Below the pieces are notes generated by a model that was not told the origin of the DNA, ran no database searches, and saw only the letters and a list, made by a program, of their open reading frames with translations. Position numbers and translations under genes: made by a program. 64,000 nucleotides of DNA from Bacillota bacterium (GTDB taxonomy: Bacteria; Bacillota; Clostridia; Lachnospirales; Lachnospiraceae), in NCBI GenBank assembly GCA_023435895.1, contig JAEZLH010000006.1, positions 62,001-126,000 on the forward strand. The letters run 5' to 3'. Below, one piece after another: positions 50,909-59,111 of the stretch (positions within the stretch are counted from its first letter, which is position 1; each line of letters starts with the position of its first letter).

Positions 50909-52630
50909 TTAACCGGATTCGCTGTTTCTTAAACTTTCGAAGACATTATAAATATCTAATATACCATATCCCCATTGTGGATTCGGATAAGTGGTATTGT
51001 TTAAGTCCCTGCGGGCTCCCCTCGTCATAAAAACCTTGATATCTTGCGTGGTCATATTAGGATAATGCCCCTTAACCATGCCCCATTCAAATAATAACGC
51101 CGCAACACCGCTGGCATGAGCGGTAGCGGCACTTGTACCAGAGACTTTAGTAAAACCATGGTTTTTATCTGGACAGACAATGTTTTCTCCTGGTGCGGCA
51201 ATATCGGGTTTTGTCATATTAATTCTGGTAAACCCCAGTCCTGCTTCGGTATAAAGTGAATTGTCTTCTACATTATAGGCAGTCACTGTAATTGGAATGT
51301 TAGCACAGGACAGGGAAAGCAATGTTGTATTAGGATTGGATTTAATAAAAAAAACATCCGGAGGAATAAAGTTTCTCATAGGGAGCCATACATGAAAATT
51401 AATCGGATACAGTCCTCTGCTGTAAATATTGAATTTCCAGATGCCCTTGGCGGGATTTGTAAAACGCAATGAAATCAGCTGTTCCCCCGTCTGTGATTCC
51501 ACAATTTGATAGTGTACATTGATGATGGTTCGTTCAAAAATAAAGCTGACTTCTTGTGTTTCGTTTAATCTGGCCACAATTTTTGGAATAAACTCACCGG
51601 AAGGGGATTGTATATCAATAGTAAAAATATTTGGTGTAGTACCCCAAAGCTCCATAGTAAAGCCCTGACTATCTGAGCCCACATTCAATTCAACGGTATC
51701 ATATCCGGGTGCTTCGTTGATGACTCCATAATAATGTCTTCTTCCATTCCCCTCATTCCCTGCTGGAACAAGTACTGCGGCTCCGGGATAACTTGATTCC
51801 AGGGAGATCCAGCTGCTTAGCAGGTCTTTTCCGTCTCTTGCGTATCGCGAGGTATCACAGGAGATACAAATAACAATGGGTTTGTTAACTTTATAGGAAT
51901 AATTTAAAAGATATTGCAGAGCAAAAAGCAGGTCATTTTCTTGATAACAGGGCTCATTTTCCGGTATTTGAAAATATTTTCTTAGATAAGGTTTAGCTTG
52001 CTTTAATTTTACTGCAATAATTTCTGCATCGGGGGCGACTCCGTAAAATCCCTGATCTGGCACTTCGTTTCCTGCTGCGATACCTGCCACCATAGTTCCA
52101 TGGCCAATTTCATCTTTGGAGGGAACAATTTGATAGGGATTGCTACTTTGGAGGGCTTTATTAATCTCTTCCCGTGTATATTCTGTTCCGTAGGGAATCC
52201 CCTCCTGGATCAGTTCATTGGCAATGGACTGATCCCAGATTGCAACAATTTTTGAACTTTTGTCCGCATTTTGAAAAATGGGATTGGTATAATCTATACC
52301 GGAATCAGCAAAACCAAGGAGAACTCCCTTACCTCTAAAATCGAAATTTGGAACACTACGCAGTCGTGTGACTCCGGAGGCTTCTAATTCTCTTTCACTG
52401 GTAAGTCCATAGAGAGCAGGGATGGTCAAATCTTTTTTTGCTAATTCAACAGGGTTCATCTCACTAACGGGAATATAAACAACGGAAGTGAAATAGTTAA
52501 TGATTCGATAAGTACCACTGCTATATGTATCCAGCACGGAAGGAATACCATAATACTCTAAAAAAAAATCGGCATAGTTATCACCATAGATCTTTTCATT
52601 CTCTTGAGAAGTCATGTCATCACGTTTCAT
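50909..52630 (-). CDS. S8 (subtilisin-like) peptidase, proximal copy
   Basis: 573 aa, clearly a paralog of the downstream one (same domain order and many shared motifs such as IPALYGLTSERELEASGV). Triad Asp109 (GFADSGIDYTNP), His178 (EIGHGTMVAGIAAG) and Ser500 (SGTSAATAHASGVAALL) is intact. The long insertion between His and Ser contains the beta-rich domain. No signal peptide or anchor is seen. Role could be degradation or activation of another protein; in Clostridioides difficile related Csp proteases activate the germination lytic enzyme. Here no germination genes are nearby. Confidence 0.87.
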   Translation of the reverse strand: MKRDDMTSQENEKIYGDNYADFFLEYYGIPSVLDTYSSGTYRIINYFTSVVYIPVSEMNPVELAKKDLTIPALYGLTSERELEASGVTRLRSVPNFDFRGKGVLLGFADSGIDYTNPIFQNADKSSKIVAIWDQSIANELIQEGIPYGTEYTREEINKALQSSNPYQIVPSKDEIGHGTMVAGIAAGNEVPDQGFYGVAPDAEIIAVKLKQAKPYLRKYFQIPENEPCYQENDLLFALQYLLNYSYKVNKPIVICISCDTSRYARDGKDLLSSWISLESSYPGAAVLVPAGNEGNGRRHYYGVINEAPGYDTVELNVGSDSQGFTMELWGTTPNIFTIDIQSPSGEFIPKIVARLNETQEVSFIFERTIINVHYQIVESQTGEQLISLRFTNPAKGIWKFNIYSRGLYPINFHVWLPMRNFIPPDVFFIKSNPNTTLLSLSCANIPITVTAYNVEDNSLYTEAGLGFTRINMTKPDIAAPGENIVCPDKNHGFTKVSGTSAATAHASGVAALLFEWGMVKGHYPNMTTQDIKVFMTRGARRDLNNTTYPNPQWGYGILDIYNVFESLRNSESG

Positions 52631-52951
52631 TTTTTCGTTATTCTATTATATTATGCAGGAATGACAATCTTTCATATTCCGGAACGATTTGATGAATTTT
52701 TAAATTACCTGCAAACATATTGCTTAATGATTTCATATAGAGGAGATTATAAAAGAGAGGAACGCTCCTTGTAATAAGTTTTTGATAATAGTAAAATGAG
52801 AATTAATCATTTATGAAGCTGAAGTTGAGAAGCGAATTAATTTATATTATTTAAAAGTTGTTGAGATTAACAAAGGGTAAGGTACTAATTCGGTTTATGA
52901 AATAATGTTTATTATATATTCTTCATATAGAATAATACGATGGGAGATGAA
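52631..52951. other. Intergenic region before the hybrid histidine kinase
   Basis: 321 bp, AT-rich. A small stem GAGGA/TCCTT occurs near 52760. There is no confident promoter or terminator. Confidence 0.3.
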
Positions 52952-55273
52952 ATGATGCATAAAAGTGATTTGGAGTGGTTTGACAATATCTTTCATAATA
53001 TGCTTGATAATGTTTTGATTATAAGTGAGTCAGGTGAAATATTATATGGAAATTCTAAGGCTCTTGAATTTTATGGATACACATACGATGAATTAATAGG
53101 ACGTAATATTTTTGATATAAGATGTAAGGATGAAAATATTGTGATAAGAGAGCAACTTGAAAAAGCACTTTGTGAAGGAATTGAGTTTGATGCATATCAC
53201 CGCAAAAAAGATGGGAGTGAGGTGCCGGTAAAAGTTCGTTCTGTAACAACGGCTCAGAGCGTAGGGAAGTATGTAATCAGTATCATACATGATATGTCAC
53301 ACATTTCTCTAATTGACGCAAAAGCCAGATCGTTTGATGTATCCCTCGATATTACGGAGGAAGCAATTATTGCAATGGATTGTAACTTTAATATCACAAT
53401 TTGGAATAATGCGGCAATTGCATGGCTGGGGTATCAAAAAGAAGACATCCTTGGTAAAAATATTGATTTCTTGATTCCTAAGGAATATCAACATGAAATG
53501 AATTTTATAAAAGAGATGCTGCGCATGGGACAAGTCATAGTGCGATTTGAAACAGCCAGGACGCATAAGGATGGTCATATTGTTAAATTAGCAGTTTCCT
53601 ATTCGCCGATCAGAGATCAAGAAAACAAGATCATTGGATATATCAGTACATATAGCTATATATCAGAAATGATGAGGATTAAAAGAGAGTTGTTGGAATA
53701 TCAAGAACTTGCAGCGGTAGCACTGGAGGGAGGACAATTTTGCATATGGGATTTTAATATGCAGAGCAATCATATTATCACTTATAATGATTTTGGTTCA
53801 TGGTTGGGTTATGAAGTAGGAAGTATTGATAAAAACTATCAGGCATGGATTAATTTAATTCATCAAGATGATGTGGAACGGGTTTTGGAGGACTATCACA
53901 TTGGTATATCAAAGGAAGATAAATTTGTGACAGAATATAGAATTCTTACGAAATCTGGCACTTATCGCTGGGTTCGCTCGAAGGGAGGTATTTATAGCTA
54001 TGATTCAAATCGAAATCCATTAAGAATTATTGGCACCCATGAGGATGTTTCAGACAGAAAACTAATTGAAGAGAGTTTGATAGAGAGTAATATGAAGATG
54101 GCGTTGTTAGCAGAAGAAGCACAAAAGGCAACCAATGCAAAAAGTATGTTTCTAGCTAATATGAGTCATGAAATCAGAACTCCGCTCAATGGAATAATTG
54201 CCGCTGTGCGATTTTTGAAATTAAGAACGCGCATTGATGAAGATTACGAACGATTGGTGAATATGTTGGAAACTTCAGCACAAACCTTAATGGGGATTGT
54301 ATCAGACATTTTAGATATTTCAAAGATTGAACAAAATAAGGTGGAAATTGTAAAGACAAAATTTTCACTAAAACTTATGATGCAGGAGTGTTTTCATGAT
54401 TTGAGTTTAATTGCCAATGATAAAGGGATTGAAGTTGGTTATTATGTAGATCCCCAAATACCCGAGCAAGTTATAGCAGATGCACAAAAGATTAAACAGA
54501 TTATCACTAACCTTATTTCAAATGCGGTAAAATTTACGAAGGAAGGCAGAATAGTATTAAAGGCTTTGTTGCTGGGTAAGGAGGGAGAAGATAGCGATAT
54601 TGAGATAGAGGTATGTGATACCGGGATAGGGATAGAATCGAGTCATCAGGAGCAGATTTTTGAAGTGTTTTCTCAGTTGGATGGAACTGTTGACAAAAAA
54701 TACAGCGGAACAGGTTTGGGTCTTGCCATAGTAAAGCGGTTTTCGGAAGCAATGAAGGGTACAATTAAAGTGAAAAGTCAACCCGGTGTTGGCAGCAGTT
54801 TTTATTTTAGGATGATATATGAGGGTGTTAATCAGACCAATCATATAATGCATCCAGAACATAAGATAAGAGAGAATAAGGAAGATGTATGTGTGGTTGA
54901 AGAAAAGGGTAAGGGGAAGACGATCCTCAGTGTGGATGACAGTATGATTAACCAAAACGTCATCGAATTTCTTGCAGCAAGTATGGGATATCGATTGCTA
55001 TCAGCCTATAATGCATCAGAGGCAGAGAAAATACTAAAAGAGAATAAGGTTGATTTGATATTAATGGATATTCAGTTACCCGATATAAACGGTTATAGAC
55101 TTACACAAAAAATTCGTGAGCAAAAAAAATATAGCAAAATACCAATCATTGCTATGACGGCATATGCACAACAGCAAGATCAAAAAAAGTGTATAGATGC
55201 AGGGATGCAAAATTATGTAACGAAGCCCATTGATGTAGATGATTTGATTTTAAAAATAGGTAAGTATATTTAA
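52952..55273 (+). CDS. PAS-containing hybrid sensor histidine kinase with receiver
   Basis: About 773 aa. Three PAS-type sensor modules (about residues 5-120, 130-240, 250-370) carry SESGEILYGNSKALEFYGYTYDELIG, MDCNFNITIWNNAAIAWLGYQKEDILG and a PAC-like HEDVSDRKLIEE. HisKA has the phospho-histidine in ANMSHEIRTPLNG (about residue 405), HATPase has N-box QIITNLISNAVKFT and G-box CDTGIGIES, and the C-terminal receiver has phospho-aspartate in LMDIQLPDINGYR. It has no transmembrane segment. The output partner (an HPt or response regulator) is not adjacent. The GGGAG site supports ATG 52952 or 52955 rather than 52940. Confidence 0.92.
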   Translation: MMHKSDLEWFDNIFHNMLDNVLIISESGEILYGNSKALEFYGYTYDELIGRNIFDIRCKDENIVIREQLEKALCEGIEFDAYHRKKDGSEVPVKVRSVTTAQSVGKYVISIIHDMSHISLIDAKARSFDVSLDITEEAIIAMDCNFNITIWNNAAIAWLGYQKEDILGKNIDFLIPKEYQHEMNFIKEMLRMGQVIVRFETARTHKDGHIVKLAVSYSPIRDQENKIIGYISTYSYISEMMRIKRELLEYQELAAVALEGGQFCIWDFNMQSNHIITYNDFGSWLGYEVGSIDKNYQAWINLIHQDDVERVLEDYHIGISKEDKFVTEYRILTKSGTYRWVRSKGGIYSYDSNRNPLRIIGTHEDVSDRKLIEESLIESNMKMALLAEEAQKATNAKSMFLANMSHEIRTPLNGIIAAVRFLKLRTRIDEDYERLVNMLETSAQTLMGIVSDILDISKIEQNKVEIVKTKFSLKLMMQECFHDLSLIANDKGIEVGYYVDPQIPEQVIADAQKIKQIITNLISNAVKFTKEGRIVLKALLLGKEGEDSDIEIEVCDTGIGIESSHQEQIFEVFSQLDGTVDKKYSGTGLGLAIVKRFSEAMKGTIKVKSQPGVGSSFYFRMIYEGVNQTNHIMHPEHKIRENKEDVCVVEEKGKGKTILSVDDSMINQNVIEFLAASMGYRLLSAYNASEAEKILKENKVDLILMDIQLPDINGYRLTQKIREQKKYSKIPIIAMTAYAQQQDQKKCIDAGMQNYVTKPIDVDDLILKIGKYI

Positions 55274-55316
55274 ATTTTAAGAAGGTTTTAACCATATGTA
55301 AATTTGAACAACATGA

Positions 55317-55359
55317 AGGCGATTTGTCAGAACTATTATATAGGCAAGTCGCTTTTTTT
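55317..55359 (+). terminator. Intrinsic terminator after the histidine kinase
   Basis: AGGCGATTTG and CAAGTCGCT pair with one bulge, followed by seven T. Confidence 0.8.
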
Positions 55360-55455
55360 GTGGGATTATCTTTAGTGTCTTTCATAAGAAGTTCATTGAT
55401 AGAATAGAACGAGGAGTGCTCAATTTGTTGGTTTCATGTTTGTTTCATAAATAAA

Positions 55456-55465
55456 CAACTAGTTG
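55456..55465. promoter_or_regulatory. Palindrome overlapping the TetR -35
   Basis: CAACTAGTTG, perfect 10-bp palindrome, whose right end overlaps the -35 TTGAAA. A similar sequence (CAACTAGTTTGTTG) occurs near 47470. Confidence 0.45.
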
Positions 55466-55491
55466 AAAATACGAATAAAAAATTGTATAAT
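55463..55491 (+). promoter_or_regulatory. Promoter of the TetR-PocR operon
   Basis: TTGAAA (55463-55468) and TATAAT (55486-55491) with a 17-bp spacer. Confidence 0.8.
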
Positions 55492-55494
55492 TGT

Positions 55495-55512
55495 ACCTAA
55501 CAAACGTTAGGT
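55495..55512. promoter_or_regulatory. TetR-type operator downstream of the -10
   Basis: ACCTAACAAACGTTAGGT: 7-bp arms around AAAC, directly after the -10. Typical of autorepressing TetR proteins. Confidence 0.75.
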
Positions 55513-55567
55513 GAATACAAATCATTTATTACTTTACAATATTGATAAATAAAAAGGAAGTGATAAT

Positions 55568-56176
55568 TTGGAGAATGAAAAATTGGAATCAACCTTGGAG
55601 AGAATAGATCGTATCGCATTCGTTCATTTGTTGGAAAAGGGATACGAAGGAACCAATATGAGAACAATAAGTGGGGAGATAGGTATCAAAGCATCGTCGT
55701 TATATTTTTATTACAAATCAAAAAAAGATATGTTCCTAGCTATTTACGATCAGATATTAAAGGATTTATTATCCTCCCTAAATAATATAATAGAATCAAA
55801 CCATGAACTTGCACCGATTGAACAACTTTTTTTCGTTTTTCAAAATGGAATTAATTCTTGTTTAAGTAATTATGCGGCTCACAAGTTTATACTTAGGTAT
55901 CAGGTTTTTGCACCGGATGAAATAGCACTTGAAGCCAGAGAAATATACAAAGCATATCATGCAAAAGAATTAGAAGTGATGACTCCTATTTTAGAAAGAA
56001 GCTTCGCTCAGAATGGAACTAACAGTGGTAGTGATATGGGACTATTGCATAATAAATTTAGACAATTACAAAGCAACATGATTTACGAGATGATATTGAC
56101 CGGAATTGCAATGAAGGAAGATGATATTTTACAGGAATGGAACAATTTTATGGCATATTGTTTTAAAGAAAAGTAA
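55568..56176 (+). CDS. TetR-family regulator, autoregulated
   Basis: 202 aa. Helix-turn-helix in residues 10-55 (DRIAFVHLLEKGYEGTNMRT then GEIGIKASSLYFYYKSKKDMFLAIYD). TTG start, with AAGGAAG at workable spacing; the only nearby ATG (55578) is out of frame. The promoter has a -35/-10 with a symmetrical operator immediately downstream. It is followed 46 bp later by the PocR-domain gene, so the two form a unit. Confidence 0.85.
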   Translation: MENEKLESTLERIDRIAFVHLLEKGYEGTNMRTISGEIGIKASSLYFYYKSKKDMFLAIYDQILKDLLSSLNNIIESNHELAPIEQLFFVFQNGINSCLSNYAAHKFILRYQVFAPDEIALEAREIYKAYHAKELEVMTPILERSFAQNGTNSGSDMGLLHNKFRQLQSNMIYEMILTGIAMKEDDILQEWNNFMAYCFKEK

Positions 56177-56222
56177 TACAAGGTTGATAAACATCAGGAA
56201 ATACAGAAAGTGAGAACAATAG

Positions 56223-56708
56223 ATGGAACATTCTTTAATGTCAAGGGAAAGGTTAAAACAAGTTCTGGACTTGGAATTGTTTGAAGATTATTTAAATAAA
56301 CTGAATGAAGAGACGCATATAGCATTAACACTGCTAGATAAGGATAATGAAGTGATTTTTGCATCTCCTAGGATTGAACTGTGTAATAATTTTATGCAGA
56401 GAGATCAGCGAATGGAATTAATATGTATGGAAACATGTTCAGGCGTTGGAAGATACGGTTCTGACTTATTGTTTTGTCCGAATGGGTTAATGATGTATCG
56501 TTTTCCAATAAGAATTAAAAATGAAATTACTGCATACCTGATTGTCAGTCAATTTCTAACGGAGCAACCGGAACTAGAATGCTTTCGTAACATGCTGTTC
56601 AAGAATGGCTTAGAAAAAGGAGCGATTTCGAATATGCTGAAGGATGTCCCGATTATTAAGGTGGATAAAATAGAAGAAATAATAGCGTTTATAGATAGAT
56701 TTTCGTAA
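56223..56708 (+). CDS. Stand-alone PocR-type sensory domain protein
   Basis: 161 aa. The pattern ELCNNFMQRDQRMELICMETCSG, then LLFCPNGLMMYRFPIRIKNEITAYLIVSQFL, matches the PocR ligand-binding domain, which normally precedes an AraC, GGDEF or histidine-kinase output. Here it ends with IIAFIDRFS and no output domain. Conserved cysteines (LC, ICMETC, FCPNG) are present. It may be a full-length sensor that modulates another protein, or a truncated remnant: the IS duplication starts 69 bp after its stop, so loss of a downstream output cannot be ruled out. Confidence 0.7.
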   Translation: MEHSLMSRERLKQVLDLELFEDYLNKLNEETHIALTLLDKDNEVIFASPRIELCNNFMQRDQRMELICMETCSGVGRYGSDLLFCPNGLMMYRFPIRIKNEITAYLIVSQFLTEQPELECFRNMLFKNGLEKGAISNMLKDVPIIKVDKIEEIIAFIDRFS

Positions 56709-56777
56709 TAAAGGGTAGGATCTTTGGAAGTTAAATGACAACGTATGCAAACACTCCTCTTTGGAAATTAATTAACT

Positions 56778-56889
56778 GAATTCATTATACCAAGTTCTAA
56801 ATATTAGAATTGAACAGTAACGATTGGAAGATAGACATCTTAAGAATCAACATAACTTTCTTTTCTTTTTGTTGGTGTTATGGTAAAAT
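56778..56889. repeat. Target-site direct repeat, left copy (112 bp)
   Basis: Exactly identical over 112 bp to 58849-58960, flanking the insertion sequence. Its right two-thirds include TTGAACAGTAAC, the terminus of the palindromic element at 23.85 kb. Flanking bases on either side differ (T versus C, C versus A), so boundaries are sharp. Confidence 0.9.
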
Positions 56890-56919
56890 CCCGTCTTTGA
56901 CAGTTGCAAGTGTAAAAAA

Positions 56920-56965
56920 GTCCGGAAAGCCCAATAAATAGGGCGTTCCAGACTTTTCTTTTTCT
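56920..56965. terminator. Terminator at the left end of the IS
   Basis: AAAAGTCCGGAAAGCCC and GGGCGTTCCAGACTTTT form a stem with small mismatches, with T runs on both strands. It ends the transposase transcript and may block read-through into the element. Confidence 0.7.
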
Positions 56966-56986
56966 TGAAAAAGTGAGTACTTTTTT

Positions 56987-58714
56987 CTATTTCTGTGTGT
57001 CTTTAAAAATTTTTTTCATTTGTTTGGTAGTTACTATCTGGTAATCTGTTCTGAATCCAAATGCTTCATGAATTGCATCTGTGAAATCTGTCCTGGTGTA
57101 GGTCGGAATGTATCCTTCTCCTGGGATAGAATAGAAATTCATGTCTCGTAGCTGGCTAATGATTTCTGAACTTGTGAAATTCTCTTTTAGGCGCTTTTCC
57201 AAGTATCTATATATGGTTAACGATAGGAAACAAGTTGTGAAATGCGCTTTAATCCTATCATCACGACTTAAGTAGACCGGTCTTGCTTTAAAATCAGTCT
57301 TAAGTAAACGAAAACATTCTTCGATTTCCCATCGTTTATGATTTATCTTGGTAATAGCAGGAGCATCATCTTCTAGGTTGGTACAGACTGCATAAAATCC
57401 ATCGAAAGCTTCTTCGTTTGTAATTACTTCATTATCTATGCTATATAATTCTTTCTCAGCTATTTCACCATCATTTGTTAAAGTGGTTTTGGCAATAAAG
57501 CGTTTATAGTCGTTCGAACGGTGTTTTTTCAGGTTGGAGGGGCTTTTCTCTAGAAGTTTTGTAGCACGTTCGATCTGTCTGTTGCGGATACATCGTTGAT
57601 ATTCCTTGTATTTTAGAGAAAAAGTAACGATTAACTTCTGTTCCAGACCGTCTTCTTTTATCCAACGTTCTTTGTAGAAGGTGCAGTTTCTATACTTCTC
57701 CTTTACCTCATCGGATTCCTCGATACCACTGATATCAAATGTTCCAGGCGTTCCTTCCAGATGCCATCCACCATTTGACAGTGCCCATTCCTTTAGATGC
57801 TTTTTCAGCTTTTTGACAGACTGTGTAGTTATAAATGCGCGCTCCCCTAGGTTGTTGAATTTACGGTTATCGGTGGAAGAAAGTCCAGCATCGGTACATA
57901 CGACAAACTTAGCAAGAGAGAAGTCTTCCATAATTCTTTTCTCAAGGGGTTGTAGAGTCTGTTGCTCATTCGTACTCCCGCTATGGATGCTGAAAGCAAG
58001 GGGGATACCATCGCCATCCATGAATAACCCCATTTCCACAATGGGATTAGGTCGATGCTCTTTGGATGGTCCATACTGCTTAATCCCGTCTTCTTGCTCC
58101 ATCTCGAAGAAGTAGTTAGTACAATCATAGTAAAGGATCTTGTCGTTGCGCTTGGATACAGCAAGACTGTTTTTATAAAGCTCAGATTGAATAAAGTCAG
58201 ATTCTTTGGAAATGACTTCTAAGGCACGGTAAATGTGTTGAAGTTCAAAATCGGGCTGTTCCAGAAGCGTTCTAGAAAGCTGGAAAGTATTAAGTTTAGA
58301 AGAAGGGAAAAGAATTCTTCCATAAATCAATCTTGAAACAATGGAATCTAGGTTGTAAGTAAATTTATAGTTTGCAGAAATATCTTTGCATATCTGGTTG
58401 AGTTTTAGTTGATGATAAATCTGTTGAAGAAAGAGATAGCCTACATTAAATGATTGCTGTTCGTTTTTACAAATAAGTTCTGACTGCTTTCGTTTAATGA
58501 TTACCTGTCGGCTTTCTTCCAGCTCCTTTTTATTGAGCTGGTCTATGTAAGCATTAGCCCACTCGTAAGGATCCTGTCCATTAAGCTTTTCTCGAAGTTC
58601 AGCTTCTGTACCAAGTTTTTCAACAATTTTTGTAGAATGTACTTTATTAATATAAGTTGATTTAATCACATAAAGGGAAGCAGAATTTTTGGACTTTGAT
58701 ACTTTTAATCGCAT
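56987..58714 (-). CDS. IS1634-family DDE transposase
   Basis: 575 aa. N-terminal helical DNA-binding region; DDE catalytic core with LYYDCTNYFFE (first Asp), KFVVCTDAGLSSTDNRKF (second Asp) and KRWEIEECFRLLKTDFKARPVY (Glu within the family's tryptophan/arginine-rich motif). AGGAGGTG lies upstream of the ATG. Length and structure are those of an intact IS1634/IS1549-type (IS4 superfamily) enzyme. No frameshift is seen, so it is likely active. Confidence 0.93.
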   Translation of the reverse strand: MRLKVSKSKNSASLYVIKSTYINKVHSTKIVEKLGTEAELREKLNGQDPYEWANAYIDQLNKKELEESRQVIIKRKQSELICKNEQQSFNVGYLFLQQIYHQLKLNQICKDISANYKFTYNLDSIVSRLIYGRILFPSSKLNTFQLSRTLLEQPDFELQHIYRALEVISKESDFIQSELYKNSLAVSKRNDKILYYDCTNYFFEMEQEDGIKQYGPSKEHRPNPIVEMGLFMDGDGIPLAFSIHSGSTNEQQTLQPLEKRIMEDFSLAKFVVCTDAGLSSTDNRKFNNLGERAFITTQSVKKLKKHLKEWALSNGGWHLEGTPGTFDISGIEESDEVKEKYRNCTFYKERWIKEDGLEQKLIVTFSLKYKEYQRCIRNRQIERATKLLEKSPSNLKKHRSNDYKRFIAKTTLTNDGEIAEKELYSIDNEVITNEEAFDGFYAVCTNLEDDAPAITKINHKRWEIEECFRLLKTDFKARPVYLSRDDRIKAHFTTCFLSLTIYRYLEKRLKENFTSSEIISQLRDMNFYSIPGEGYIPTYTRTDFTDAIHEAFGFRTDYQIVTTKQMKKIFKDTQK

Positions 58715-58848
58715 ACAACACCTCCTATACCCTTATATTATAACACATGGCTCAAAAGTACTCAATATCAAAATGTATAATTTGGCAAAAAAATAAGCCT
58801 AATTCAAGGCTTCAAGCGATTTTTTTTGTATGCAAGTGTCAAAGACCC

Positions 58849-58960
58849 GAATTCATTATACCAAGTTCTAAATATTAGAATTGAACAGTAACGATTGGAA
58901 GATAGACATCTTAAGAATCAACATAACTTTCTTTTCTTTTTGTTGGTGTTATGGTAAAAT
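58849..58960. repeat. Target-site direct repeat, right copy (112 bp)
   Basis: Identical to 56778-56889. Removing the IS and one copy joins the sequence upstream of 56778 to the EAL-HDOD leader, restoring a ~330-bp intergenic region. Confidence 0.9.
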
Positions 58961-59111
58961 ATAGTATGTGTAATTTATGTCAAAATAACGTGAAAAATGA
59001 CAAACATGTTGATAAGTACCATAATAAAGAAGAGTGATTTACCATTGGATTGTAATAAAGTTCATGACAAATCAGCAATCTGAATGTAACAAACAAAAAG
59101 GAAGTATGAGT

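Larger units (their letters stand above)
56890..58848 (-). mobile_element. IS1634-type insertion sequence
   Basis: A 1959-bp element with imperfect ends: left starts CCCGTCTTTGACAGTTGCA and the reverse complement of the right end reads GGGTCTTTGACACTTGCA, sharing GTCTTTGACA then TTGCA with one mismatch. It has a single transposase gene on the minus strand and a stem-loop near the left end. IS1634 and IS1549 elements are known for unusually long, variable-length target duplications, and the 112-bp duplication here agrees. It lies between the PocR gene and the EAL-HDOD gene and interrupts no ORF that I can see. Confidence 0.9.

Noticed and set aside
54557..54955. Minus-strand frame opposite the histidine kinase
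   Set aside because: Opposite the conserved HATPase domain; a shadow.
56223..56708. PocR gene as an ORF cut directly by the IS
   Set aside because: The stop codon lies 69 bp before the target duplication, so the IS itself did not interrupt it; earlier truncation remains possible.
57681..58115. Forward open frame of 144 codons inside the transposase
   Set aside because: Antisense to a well-conserved transposase with all catalytic motifs; low-complexity Ser/Pro-rich product typical of shadow frames.
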